NCBI GenBank assembly: GCA_933822405.4
Contig: CAKOGP040002247.1
Coordinates: 1 to 64,000 of the forward strand
Reading direction: 5' to 3'
Source: Cylindrotheca closterium
Lineage: Eukaryota; Bacillariophyta; Bacillariophyceae; Bacillariales; Bacillariaceae
DNA length: 64,000 nucleotides
Shown piece by piece: positions 1-9,295 of the stretch. How positions within the stretch are numbered: position 1 is the first letter of the stretch; every line of letters starts with the position of its first letter. A model generated the notes under the pieces. That model searched no databases, was not told where the DNA came from, and saw only the letters and a list, made by a program, of their open reading frames with translations. Both the position numbers and the translations under genes were made by a program.

Positions 1-125
1 GCATAGCATAGCATAGCATAGCATAGCATAGCATAGCATAGCATAGCATAGCATAGCATAGCATAGCATAGCATAGCATAGCATAGCATAGCATAGCATA
101 GCATAGCATAGCATAGCATAGCATA
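1..125. repeat. (GCATA)25 pentanucleotide microsatellite
   Basis: Twenty-five perfect head-to-tail GCATA units run from the first base and end in a degenerate GCGTA unit. The array may continue upstream of the window. No coding role is visible. Confidence 0.97.
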
Positions 126-126
126 G

Positions 127-393
127 CGTAGATACCTATTGATAGACACAGTTAATATATACTGTACTGTACGCAATACAGCGGCACTCTGTCACTGGAA
201 TACCTATGATTTATACATTCTTCGTTCACGGTACCAGATAGCTCATCGGGGTGGTACCATGGTGTACATAACTTCATTTTGTTATTCATATTTTTGAACA
301 ACAAGATAGGATGATCATCATCATGCAAAATGTATTACCTAAAAGCTTGGATTACCTATTTGATACCTGTAGGTAGTGTGAATCCATTCCAAA
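127..393. other. Spacer downstream of the HSF-type gene
   Basis: AT-rich sequence between the GCATA array and the stop codon of the minus-strand HSF-type gene. It contains two GGTACC sites and a short CATCAT run. It probably includes the 3' UTR; nothing else is recognisable. Confidence 0.6.
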
Positions 394-1566
394 TTATCGT
401 CCATAAACCCTCTGAGACCATGCAGTAGCCATTGGGTGCTGTGGGACGATTGCTGCTGGTGTATCATCATGATCATCGAACAAAGAAGACATTGTTATTG
501 GATCAGGATATGCAGCACCAGTAGCGACGGCAGTAGGAGTGACACGACCACCATTGGTCAGTGCAACAATTCCACTGGTTGTTCTTCCTCCTCCTCCTCC
601 ACCACCACCACCACCACCAGAAACGCCAGCAGGTTGTTGTTGAAGCAACATGGTGACAAGAAGACCATCATCTAGTTGAGAGAAGAATCCGCCACCACCA
701 TTGCCTGACACCTGGTGGCTCATTCGAGGAAACATCGATCCTTGTGTCGATAGAGAAAGGTTCTGGTTCGCTTTGGGCTGATTCATCGAAAACAACCGCA
801 ACGGAATCATCGTGGCTGGCGGCGTGTAGGAGGAAGTATTCATGTGACCACCACTCCAGAATTGATTTGGCATTTCGAGAGCAGAACGTGCAAGAATAGG
901 AGGGCTTGACGAGGACTGAAGAGGGAGGGGCACTGGAGGCAGAGGCGTTGGCGATGTCATAACATGACGAAGGGTGGGATCACCAGTTGCGCTCGATCTT
1001 GGGGCTTCTTCCTTCTTCTTGGTTGTGGTCGTAGTAGTAGTGGCTTGAATAGAAGCAGGAGATACCTCCAGTCTTTGACGAAGTGCATGCTTGGCTCGCC
1101 TTCCAAGAGTGTTTCTCGATGAGATCAACGCTTTTCCCTCACGTTGGCTCTTGGTGGGGACCGTGTGATTGATCTGGCCACATAGATGGCGCCTGTCCTT
1201 CAAGAAGCAAGGGTGAGCGAAAATGCCATTGCCAAGATTGTCAAAACCATAATAGATCAGTTGACGCTTAAAAGAGTTGATCTGGGTTTGACGTGGGAAG
1301 TACTTTTGGAGAAGGATCGCTTCAAAGAGCAAAGGCTCGTGAATCTTGAATGCGTTTCCAGATCGCGTCCATGAGATGATGGACGAGAGATCAGCATTCT
1401 TTTCCATCTCACTCAAGAGCTCGTGTAGCTTGTAAGGGAAAAGAGGCATGGCGACGGTGGTGGTGGTGGCTGGCGAATGGTGAGTGAGTCTCTGTTTCTC
1501 GTTTTGCTGGTTTGCAATATCATGAGCGATGGAATGAAATGTGACTTGAGATTCTGGGATAAACAT
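394..1566 (-). CDS. HSF-type DNA-binding domain transcription factor
   Basis: A 390-residue protein with a heat-shock-factor type winged-helix domain at about residues 43-130. It starts at FPYKLHELL, has the W-T-R-S-G-NAF segment, and carries the recognition helix around QINSFKRQLIYYGF, matching the HSF consensus SF.RQLN.YGF with Y in place of N. HSFs bind inverted nGAAn units in promoters, and the family is strongly expanded in diatoms. There is no clear heptad oligomerisation domain after the DNA-binding domain. The rest is low complexity, rich in T, P and S, with a run of about eleven glycines near residue 325 coded by a CCA/CCT repeat. It therefore resembles the short diatom-type HSFs rather than animal HSF1. 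A single exon is assumed. The target genes cannot be inferred. Confidence 0.88.
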   Translation of the reverse strand: MFIPESQVTFHSIAHDIANQQNEKQRLTHHSPATTTTVAMPLFPYKLHELLSEMEKNADLSSIISWTRSGNAFKIHEPLLFEAILLQKYFPRQTQINSFKRQLIYYGFDNLGNGIFAHPCFLKDRRHLCGQINHTVPTKSQREGKALISSRNTLGRRAKHALRQRLEVSPASIQATTTTTTTKKKEEAPRSSATGDPTLRHVMTSPTPLPPVPLPLQSSSSPPILARSALEMPNQFWSGGHMNTSSYTPPATMIPLRLFSMNQPKANQNLSLSTQGSMFPRMSHQVSGNGGGGFFSQLDDGLLVTMLLQQQPAGVSGGGGGGGGGGGRTTSGIVALTNGGRVTPTAVATGAAYPDPITMSSLFDDHDDTPAAIVPQHPMATAWSQRVYGR

Positions 1567-2104
1567 TTAAAAAAAACGGCAAAACAGTACTGGTGCGTCG
1601 TGTATTACCTTCTGCCGGTTTCTCAAGAAGTTTCGTGGGACCAGTCATTTAGCACACGTTATTGAAGTTTCAAAACTTCCAGTGGCACCAAAACCCTTAA
1701 AAAAGGAATCATATCCTTTTTACTTTTAAAAACAACTATGTTTACTGAGAGTTTTGGTTCCACTGGCCGAATCAATAAGTAAGAAGCATGGCCATTATAT
1801 TTGAAAAATACTTAGTACACCTACTATGTTTAGTGACAGTTATGGTTCCACTGGAAGTTCTGATATCGCATGAACCTGATTGGAAACCCCCGGCCCCTCC
1901 TTTTAAAAAAAGAAAAGCACTTTCAATCCACTGGAAGTCTTGGAAGGGTTTAGTGATTCGGCCGCCCCTTTTAGAGCTTTACGAGTCGATGGTACTGGTA
2001 GATCTGTTCATTTTTTCCCAGTATTCTGCTCATTGTTGTAATACCCCGGCGATCCGAATTCTGCTCATCTTTGTCAAGTTTCGCCACGTCTATATATACG
2101 GTAC
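1567..2104. other. Spacer with imperfect hairpin
   Basis: Intergenic between the HSF-type gene start and the sulfotransferase stop. CCAGTGGCACCAAAAC near 1679-1694 is the near-exact reverse complement of GTTTTGGTTCCACTGG near 1750-1765, and a second inner inverted pair (AAAAAGGA/TCCTTTTT) lies between them. TGGTTCCACTGGAAG recurs near 1842. It could be a small mobile-element remnant. No gene is seen. Confidence 0.45.
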
Positions 2105-3787
2105 TTATGATGAGGAATCAACAACTTCACGTAACTGCAACAAGATATGCCCTAGGCTTGCATCGCTTTCCAGTTGCTCTTTCAATAGTTCACGCTCGGT
2201 TTCATTCATGATTCCTTGCGTCACATGACTTTGTTGGCGAAGTGTCCAATTCTTATTATTTTTGAGCTCAGCTTCTGCCGTCTCATTACTCGTGGATTGT
2301 CTACCCGCATGAATGAATTTCGAAGCCTTGGTCTTTGCCTGGTATCTCGCCACCATCGTCTTCTCAATTTCTTGGGCAATTGCAGATCTTGCAGTGACAT
2401 TGGAAATGTGCCCCAAAATGAAGTCACAAATCTCTAAAACACTTTTTCCCATGTCCTTCACAATGTTCTCCATGGATATGGTCAGAATGTGCTGCAGCTG
2501 CTCCGATGATTGTTGTTGTTGTTGTTGCTGTTCCCATTCACGCAACCTCAAGATATTGTTTGGCATCCGCAGCAAGTCTCCACCACTCTCCACGCCTTGT
2601 GCCATGAGAAAGTGAGAAGTCGCAAAGCGTAGTCCGTCATAGGGTGGCAACCGACGCATAATTCCGTAAAAGGATCGGGTCGTATTGTTTTTCTTTCTCG
2701 TATTGGCAGCAATGGCATGCTCGTGCTTGTAGTATCGGCACATGGTGCTGACTCGCAATAGATCTTCTTCGGTAATCTTGCGACTACCATCACTATTCAA
2801 CTCCTGTAAGGTATAGTTCAGAAACTCTTCGTCAATCTTGCATGGATTGATCCCCTTTCTCTTGATCCATGGTTCTGGCGTTGGATGTTGCGAATGATAA
2901 AGATAGTTAGAAAGTGCCATATCGATGGGGTCTCGCACGAAATGTACAATCTTGGTAGTTTTCCACGGTGGAAAAGGAAGGTTTTGTCTGGTGCCAAATT
3001 TCGCCGTCGCGTGTTCCATTTCATCATCATCATCATTATCAGCAGCATTGTTTAACATTGTTGTTGTAATGCTGCTCAAGTTACAAAAGAAATTGGGTGC
3101 CACCAGGCGATAGGCTGCTCCAATCTCAAAGTCCGTATCGTCGCCAAAAACGGGACAACCAGTCATTGGATCATGAGATCGTTTCCTAAGAATTCCCACG
3201 TTGGTTTCGTTCTGCCCGCTATGGCTACCTTCGTCCTCAAATTCATCATCGTCCATGTCGTCGTGGTTCTTCCCAATCATGGCACTTGCACGTTTTTCTT
3301 GACCACGTTGCAAATGCCCCTTGGTATTTTGGTTATTATTATTGTTATTATTTTTCATTCGTTTCAAGACGGACGGTTCCTTCATGGTCAGATTGTGGTA
3401 CCGACCATGGGTTCGATGAATTTGTTTCAATAGGTCAACGACAAAATTGTTTCCCGTTTTGTGATAGTGAATGAATAGAATGGTGGTGGCATCCTCATCT
3501 GACGCCATTGTTTTCGTTGTTTCGTCCACTACTGCTTCTTGTTTCTGCGAATCATGACGATGATGCTGAATATTTCCTGAATCATTGTCGCTATCAATTT
3601 CGATACTTTTGCTTGATCTTGTTGGAACGAAGGATGCATATGAATATGGGAGGCCTGTGTAGGTGTTTTGAAGCCATTGAAAGGTGCAGACGGCAACAAG
3701 CAGGAAAAAGACCTTCCAGTGCTTATTGTTGGGTGGAGAAAATCTACTGGTGTCATCTTGCCGATCATGTTTGTCATTTGAATTCAT
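2105..3787 (-). CDS. Type II membrane sulfotransferase-like protein
   Basis: A 560-residue protein predicted to transfer sulfate from PAPS to a glycan or other acceptor in the Golgi. Residues 24-40 form an N-terminal hydrophobic anchor after a short charged tail, as in type II Golgi enzymes. The 5'-phosphosulfate-binding loop is visible at residues 105-114 (FIHYHKTGNN) and the 3'-phosphate site at 281-298 (VHFVRDP...SNYLYH), with the conserved R and S. Between them are acidic and Asn-rich low-complexity inserts (N7 near 146, D-rich near 178 and 252) that make it longer than typical 300-400 residue sulfotransferases. A Gln run of seven lies near residue 423. The start is the first ATG and gives the membrane anchor. 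The gene is divergent from the LRR gene at 4425. The acceptor is unknown. Confidence 0.75.
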   Translation of the reverse strand: MNSNDKHDRQDDTSRFSPPNNKHWKVFFLLVAVCTFQWLQNTYTGLPYSYASFVPTRSSKSIEIDSDNDSGNIQHHRHDSQKQEAVVDETTKTMASDEDATTILFIHYHKTGNNFVVDLLKQIHRTHGRYHNLTMKEPSVLKRMKNNNNNNNQNTKGHLQRGQEKRASAMIGKNHDDMDDDEFEDEGSHSGQNETNVGILRKRSHDPMTGCPVFGDDTDFEIGAAYRLVAPNFFCNLSSITTTMLNNAADNDDDDEMEHATAKFGTRQNLPFPPWKTTKIVHFVRDPIDMALSNYLYHSQHPTPEPWIKRKGINPCKIDEEFLNYTLQELNSDGSRKITEEDLLRVSTMCRYYKHEHAIAANTRKKNNTTRSFYGIMRRLPPYDGLRFATSHFLMAQGVESGGDLLRMPNNILRLREWEQQQQQQQSSEQLQHILTISMENIVKDMGKSVLEICDFILGHISNVTARSAIAQEIEKTMVARYQAKTKASKFIHAGRQSTSNETAEAELKNNKNWTLRQQSHVTQGIMNETERELLKEQLESDASLGHILLQLREVVDSSS

Positions 3788-4424
3788 GGATTTGTTCTCT
3801 GCCCTCCTCTCATCTTATTCAGCTTTATGTCTTGGAGGAGGGTACACGTGTACGTGTACAGATATTGATGAATGTGATATCGTCTAAACAGCAATCTGAT
3901 ATCAGACTTCGAGCTGTTTAGAACCTTATCCTGTTGGTAAATATTATGAACGAGGAGACAAAAGATATGCTATGCTCTCGGGCCTAACGTTTTATTGCGT
4001 GTCGGAGTCTTTTATTTGATGAATGTGATTATGAACGACGTGATGTATGGACAGACGATCTACTAGATACTGACATTTTGTATCATCGCAATACGCAGTA
4101 TTGATGCACGTACACGTACACGTACGTGTACTCGTACACGTGTACTGTGATACAGTACACCGGCGGTACATCGCCAAATTTGGAACACATGATTCTCCGT
4201 TTCGAATAGGTCGTGCGAAGATTCCTTTGTCGAATTGGCGTGATATCCACATTTAACGACAGGAATTATTGGTAGGAATGTGACGTAAAAAACGATATGC
4301 ACGTGGACAACTTATAGACCAATGAGAACACGAACAAAATCAGATGTCAAGCAGACAAAATGAGGACGCGTTTATTGTTTTATTGTAGAAACACAATAGT
4401 TTCATCGTTAGCATTACCGAAACC
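3788..4424. promoter_or_regulatory. Divergent promoter with ACGT-palindrome clusters
   Basis: This 637-bp spacer separates two divergent genes (sulfotransferase minus, LRR protein plus). It holds two dense clusters of alternating GTAC/ACGT palindromes, at about 3839-3860 and 4106-4150, and a TGACGTAA motif at 4281-4288. ACGT cores are bZIP binding sites, and TGACGT is the core of diatom CO2/cAMP-responsive elements. The regulatory role is inferred from position and motif only. Confidence 0.45.
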
Positions 4425-6135
4425 ATGGCGAGAAGACAGCGTCCAGTGACAGAAGCAGACCAGGAAAATCCAGGTTTGCAGAGACCATCTTCTGCCGCCT
4501 CTGAAGAACAAGACGAGGAGCCACATCGGTATCTTTGTTTGGTCATGTCATTCCCAGCTGTGATCCTTTTGGGAGTTGCCGCTGGCCTGACAATCTACTT
4601 GATATCGTTGAAATCCAACAATGACAGTAGCAAGGCGCTTGTCACTTCGGCACCGAGTTCGCCGGAAGATTGGTTTGATTTCACCGAAAATCTTGGTGGC
4701 AATAATAATGATGACCTGGCTTTGTCCTTTCCAACACAAAAGCCCACGCAGAATCCAACTCGCATAACCTCCAACTTGTTCTATGACGACGATGACAATT
4801 TTCAGTCGAGACCCCCCACAGTCCCATTGCCACAGGCCAATCCTCCGTCTCTTTCGACGATGCTGCCTACGATTGAGCCTTTCTTCATTGAGGATGCCCG
4901 AAATCGATTTCAACAGATCTTGGTATCCCGATCCACTTCTGGCTTTACGGTCACTCGTGATGGAGACGGCGGCACTCCTCAGGCCAAGGCTCTAAATTGG
5001 CTCATTCGGGATCCCCGATTTTATTCCTACACGGATGATCGTCTTTTGCAACGTTGGGTATTGGCCACCTTTGCCTTTGGAATGGTATCATCCGAGAAAA
5101 GTGGCGGTGGCGGTAATTCCATATTCAGTCAACAACAACAACAACAAGAAGACGAACAACAATTGTCCATCCCACAAGCCATGCAGAATTGGGTCCGATA
5201 TACAGATGAATGTACCCGTTGGTTCTACACTCTGGGAGATGATAATGGCAAGACGGTCTGTGATAGTGATGGACTGTACGTGAGACTCGATTTGAGGTTG
5301 CAGCATCTGGTGGGAACACTTCCGTCCGAGATTGCCTTGTTATCGAATCACTTGCGCTACATTCACTTATTTGACAATCGAATTCAAGGAACTTTGCCCA
5401 CTGAATTCGGGCTGCTGACAAAGTTAGGTACGATATTTCGCAATATGATGGGAGAGCTCCTCGCGATGTTAAAAGTATACCTCATCCGCTCACGCTATTG
5501 CTATTTCAATACAGAACGATTGGAACTGACCAAGAATGATTTGGTAGGCCCATTACCAAGTGAGCTGGTAAGAAATCGATTGATTGACATCGCATCCAAT
5601 TCTGTTTCGACGAGTGTATTTTGGCTCACTCACTTCACCTATCCAATAGGGCAATCTTGACACTCTACGATTCTTGGGAATCGGCCAAAATTCGTTCGAA
5701 GGGCCTCTCCCCACTTCGTTGGGCAAGCTAAGTCGCCTAAGTAAGTGCCCGCAAATAGCCAGGTCGTTGCGTGAATAATTGAATATTCATTCATTCATTC
5801 ACCAATCCAACTTTCCCTCGCTATTCCTTCGCCTACTATCAGACACGATTGGTCTCGAATGGAACCAATTTACAGAGATACCAAGCGAACTGGGAAATAT
5901 GGTGGAGACTCGAATACTGAACATGGACCACAACGCTTTCGCGACGGGCGGCGTGCCTACGACCCTTGGTCAACTTTCGAATCTGAAGCAATTGAACCTC
6001 ATTTTCAACAGTGGCCTCGTTGGAACGATGCCCGTCGAAGTGTGTAATTTGAAAATGGATGTTTTGCAGGCTGACTGTGACAAGTTGGATTGCGACTGTT
6101 GCACATTCTGTAACTATTACAACTCAACTAGATAG
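4425..6135 (+). CDS. Leucine-rich-repeat single-pass membrane protein (4 exons)
   Basis: The proposed exons are 4425-5427, 5515-5567, 5650-5740 and 5843-6135, giving 479 residues in one frame. The introns are 87, 82 and 102 bp and all GT-AG; the first two contain no stop in the reading frame. A cytosolic N-terminus of about 37 residues is followed by one transmembrane segment at about 38-62. After it come a Pro/Thr-rich stalk and a folded region with a W-Y...C motif, then plant-type leucine-rich repeats of the L.G.LP.E...L form that run across all three splice junctions (for example LTKLERLELTKNDLVGPLP). The protein ends in a Cys-rich cap (CDKLDCDCCTFC). There is no kinase domain. Many diatom surface LRR proteins share this plan. 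A role in recognition or adhesion is inference. Confidence 0.82.
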
Positions 6136-6237
6136 GGGGGTTTGATGGTTGGTCACTTTGCTTTGACCCAATTTCTTTCATGATTATTTTTTATGTATAT
6201 TGTACAGTAACTATGCATTGACGCTTCCGTTCCTAAC

Positions 6238-6984
6238 CTAAACGATATATTCAGATTGGCACCACTCTTCGTGAAGCTTCTTGCTGGAGGAGCGCCTGCC
6301 TAGACTCCATCTCCTTTGCTTAACCTCTTCATGATTATGGGGTTTTTCGTTGTGGGAGTAGTCGGAAAGAGTCGAGGTTCCAGCTTCAGATCCAATGTCA
6401 CTCTCACCATCTAATAGAGGAGCATTGGCCAAGTCAGCAATCTTAGACGGCTGGACATCATCACCGACGGCTGCTTTCTTCGACTTGAACGGAGACTTGA
6501 GAATATTCTTGACAGAACCAGCAGAACCATTGGAGTTTCTGCGGCCCATCCGGAGTCCTTTCTTCATGGAAATAGGAGACTTTGTAAATTTGTTGCCCTT
6601 TCGACCACCGCCGCCTTGGGCGATGCAAGCTTTCAGTTCTTTGGCATCGTCGCCCAGATGTGACACCAAATTCGAAAGCGCTTCCTTTCTCTCCTTTACG
6701 AGAACTCTCCCGGGAAAGGATCCAGCAAGATAGAATGTAAGAATAGCTTCAAAGAGTTGTGGTTCAGCATCGAGGTGACTGTAGCCTCCGCTCTCGCTCC
6801 ACGGTAGTCCTTTCACCTGTTCGAAGAGAGATGGTTGGATCAAGAATGTACGACTTGACACAAAGACAACAATGTCGTTTTCTGGAACGGCAGTGACAGA
6901 GGTTGGGTCTTGTGTCGGCTCATCGGTGATGTCTAACGACAAATCAGAGAATGAAGCCGACATTATATCATCAAACTGTGACAT
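6238..6984 (-). CDS. BTB/T1-like domain protein, paralogue 1
   Basis: A 248-residue protein. Residues 36-85 resemble the BTB/T1 fold of KCTD-type proteins: a VFVSSRTF strand followed by a leucine, then the HLDAEPQLFEAILTFYLAG segment, equivalent to F.IDRDP..F..IL.FLR.G. BTB domains oligomerise and often recruit cullin-3 ligases. The second half is basic and Ser-rich with KSP-like sites and is probably disordered. The C-terminus WCQSEYIV is nearly identical to WCESEYIV of the paralogue at 7895-8626, although the sequence before it diverges. It lies tail to tail with the LRR gene only 102 bp away. The BTB assignment is by pattern only. Confidence 0.68.
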   Translation of the reverse strand: MSQFDDIMSASFSDLSLDITDEPTQDPTSVTAVPENDIVVFVSSRTFLIQPSLFEQVKGLPWSESGGYSHLDAEPQLFEAILTFYLAGSFPGRVLVKERKEALSNLVSHLGDDAKELKACIAQGGGGRKGNKFTKSPISMKKGLRMGRRNSNGSAGSVKNILKSPFKSKKAAVGDDVQPSKIADLANAPLLDGESDIGSEAGTSTLSDYSHNEKPHNHEEVKQRRWSLGRRSSSKKLHEEWCQSEYIV

Positions 6985-7297
6985 CCTCTGCTGAATTTTG
7001 GTAAACGTGATATTGTGAGCTTGATCCGAACGAAATCGAACAATGTTCCGGAGTAAATTGTGAAAACTACGAGGTTTGAAACGAAGGAATGTCTCCTTTT
7101 TCCACTATATTTTCAACTCGCGACCAAACACTTATAGATTACTTAAAGCTGTTATGACCGTTTGCTGGAAACATTTACGATTGAAATAACGAAGAACAAA
7201 AGAGGATGCATTGATAATCCTGTTCACCTCGGATTTCATATGCGCGTCGTTGGAAGATGCAGAGGGATAGCTCATACCAGATCCATCCACTGATACT
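6985..7297. other. Spacer upstream of BTB paralogue 1
   Basis: Probably the promoter and 5' UTR of the minus-strand gene at 6984. No clear motif is visible. Confidence 0.4.
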
Positions 7298-7540
7298 ATG
7301 AAGACAGAGGAACGAAAGGATATACCGAGGAGCAGGCCCAGCACACCATACTGTGATGAATGTACTACTAAGGTCGTCAAGGATTATGTAGATGATCGCA
7401 TCGAAGTCTATGATCGTCTGTTACAACGATTGGTGGGGGCATTGGGACATGATAAAGCAGCTGAAGAAAGAAGAAAACAGGCTTCAAGAGGGCGAAAACG
7501 GTCTTCACGAACCAAACGAACCCGAAGATTTGCTGCGTGA
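7298..7540 (+). CDS. Small basic hypothetical protein (uncertain)
   Basis: An ATG-initiated 80-residue ORF. The middle contains an amphipathic helix-like stretch (KDYVDDRIEVYDRLLQRLVGAL) and the tail is strongly basic (RGRKRSSRTKRTRRFAA), like a nuclear localisation or RNA-binding tail. The composition looks more coding than a random ORF, and the opposite strand gives a less plausible protein. No family was recognised. It lies between the two BTB paralogues on the opposite strand and could be a remnant of a larger gene. Confidence 0.33.
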   Translation: MKTEERKDIPRSRPSTPYCDECTTKVVKDYVDDRIEVYDRLLQRLVGALGHDKAAEERRKQASRGRKRSSRTKRTRRFAA

Positions 7541-7894
7541 TATTATAGGTGGACGATGCTGCTAAATTTCAAAATTGGTAATAATATGCACAACTATTCA
7601 CTACAATAACTTCAATTGATCAAAATAGTGCAGCAATCATAGTCGCAAGCACTAAGCATGATTTCTCTCTCTCCTCATTTGTCACTTCTACAATCACTAC
7701 TATTGTCCGAACAATCAAAACAAGAATAGTTTATGACTCTAATTTCGTCTAAATTTTGTTTATTGCTCTATCAAATAAATATATGCACGTTTTGAACTGC
7801 GGCGGCTCATTGTCCTCTATTCCACAGTATTCTTGCTCTATGATCACGATTCCCCGTCATGCATAGCACTGTAGTAATACCCCTTTGCTTTGTT
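7541..7894. other. Spacer downstream of BTB paralogue 2
   Basis: AT-rich, with CACTAC/ACTACT-type simple sequence. It presumably carries the 3' UTR of the gene at 7895-8626. Nothing else is seen. Confidence 0.4.
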
Positions 7895-8626
7895 CTAAAC
7901 AATGTATTCTGATTCACACCACGATTGGTGAACCTCCTGGGTAGACGGCTTGCTGGAAAGACTCCACTTCTTTTTGGATTTGACAGAGGAGTTTTCCTTT
8001 TGGGAGTTCTGGGAAATGGTAGAAGCTCCAGTTTCAGAGCCAGAATCACCGTCCATGTCATCCAACAACAAAGCATTTGACAACTTGACAAAGTCGGATG
8101 CCGACAGTTCTGCCTTTCTCTTGAAGGGTGACTTGAAACCCTTCTTTGAACTTCCAGCGGAAGACGGAACTGGGCTTTTTCGGTTGGAAGAACTGCTTCG
8201 AAGAGACAAACCCGCCTTCTTGAGGGATAAGGGAGATCTGGAATGGCTCTTGCGACTGCCACCACCTTGCATGACACACATTTTCAATTCATCGGCGTCG
8301 CTGCCCAATTGAAAGACCAATTGCTGAAGAGATTCCTTTCGCTTCTTGACAAGCGCCTTGGATGGAAGACTTCCGACCAAGAAGAATTGAAGAATAATTT
8401 CAAAAAGATCTGATTCGGCATCCAAATGGTACAAGCCACCAACTTGGTACCACTGCAACCCTTTCACTTGTTCGAAGAGAGATGGCAGCATAAAGAATGT
8501 TTGACCGGAAACAAAGACGGTAATGTCGTCTTTGGTGGTAGAAATTAGGTTGGCATCCGAGATGGCTGACAAGTCGGAGAAGGAGTCCGTCATGGCTTCC
8601 AATTGCAGGAGATCTTGAAATGACAT
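7895..8626 (-). CDS. BTB/T1-like domain protein, paralogue 2
   Basis: A 243-residue tandem paralogue of the gene at 6238-6984, on the same strand. The domain at residues 33-84 keeps the signature of its neighbour (VFVSGQTFFMLPSLFEQVKGLQW and YHLDAESDLFEIILQFFLVGSLP). The following basic helix (KKRKESLQQLVFQLG) and a GGG-RKS linker are also shared. The disordered Ser/Lys-rich tail diverges but closes with WCESEYIV. Conservation of the extreme C-terminus after a divergent linker suggests a peptide docking site, and Y-I-V at the end fits a hydrophobic PDZ-type ligand. Function is unknown beyond probable BTB-mediated oligomerisation. Confidence 0.68.
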   Translation of the reverse strand: MSFQDLLQLEAMTDSFSDLSAISDANLISTTKDDITVFVSGQTFFMLPSLFEQVKGLQWYQVGGLYHLDAESDLFEIILQFFLVGSLPSKALVKKRKESLQQLVFQLGSDADELKMCVMQGGGSRKSHSRSPLSLKKAGLSLRSSSSNRKSPVPSSAGSSKKGFKSPFKRKAELSASDFVKLSNALLLDDMDGDSGSETGASTISQNSQKENSSVKSKKKWSLSSKPSTQEVHQSWCESEYIV

Positions 8627-9295
8627 TGTATAGTTGTGTGGTGGGGTGTTTGACTTGTTGGGATTGTGAGATTATGAGTACTGTTTGATTTGAGATTGTT
8701 TTGGTCTTGATGCCATTTCAAATTGTGATGGACGGAAATGCTGGTTGGAGTATTGTTTTGCGATTCTGTTCAAACTGGTCGCGTAAGACAATTTTGGTCA
8801 GGTTCGCGACTTTTTTGCCACGATATATTCCGTTGTGGACCTCAAACTGTATCTACCAGTTTCCGTTTCGGAGTGAAAATATGGCGACGTTAATTCAGCT
8901 GGTTGAAAACTTTTCCACAAACTGGCACGTGTGTGTCATCCTTGTTTTTTTATATGACGGACGATTGACATGCGACGGACGATTGACATGCGACGTCTGC
9001 GCTAATGTACGTGTACGTAAAGCACGTGGGTCGGTGATCATCATTGGACATTTCATGACAGTATTCAGTATAGAACAAAAACTGGTTGAAAGTTTTCGTG
9101 GTCGCTATATTGTTTTCAGTCGCTTCGTATTACTGAACCATCATCTCACCAAACAGAAGAACGTAGTGTGTGCATACAGCCCCTACAACACGTTTCCCTC
9201 TACTAGACAAATCTGAAGTCTAAACACAGCCTAATCTTGAACGTCTCAAGACTGAATCAGTCATCTACCGTACAGCACTACTTACAAAAAACAAG
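8627..9295. other. Divergent spacer with an 18-bp tandem repeat
   Basis: Between the divergent BTB paralogue 2 (-) and methyltransferase 1 (+). Two perfect copies of GACGGACGATTGACATGC lie at 8956-8973 and 8974-8991. ACGT cores follow (GTACGTGTACGT, GCACGTGG). A 171-codon open frame here starts at TTG and was not accepted as a gene. Confidence 0.5.

Noticed and set aside
1788..2228. 146-codon plus-strand ORF
   Set aside because: Its end overlaps the sulfotransferase on the other strand, its composition is random-like, and it has no motif.
8701..9216. 171-codon plus-strand ORF
   Set aside because: It begins at TTG, has no domain, includes a non-coding tandem repeat, and lies in a divergent promoter region.
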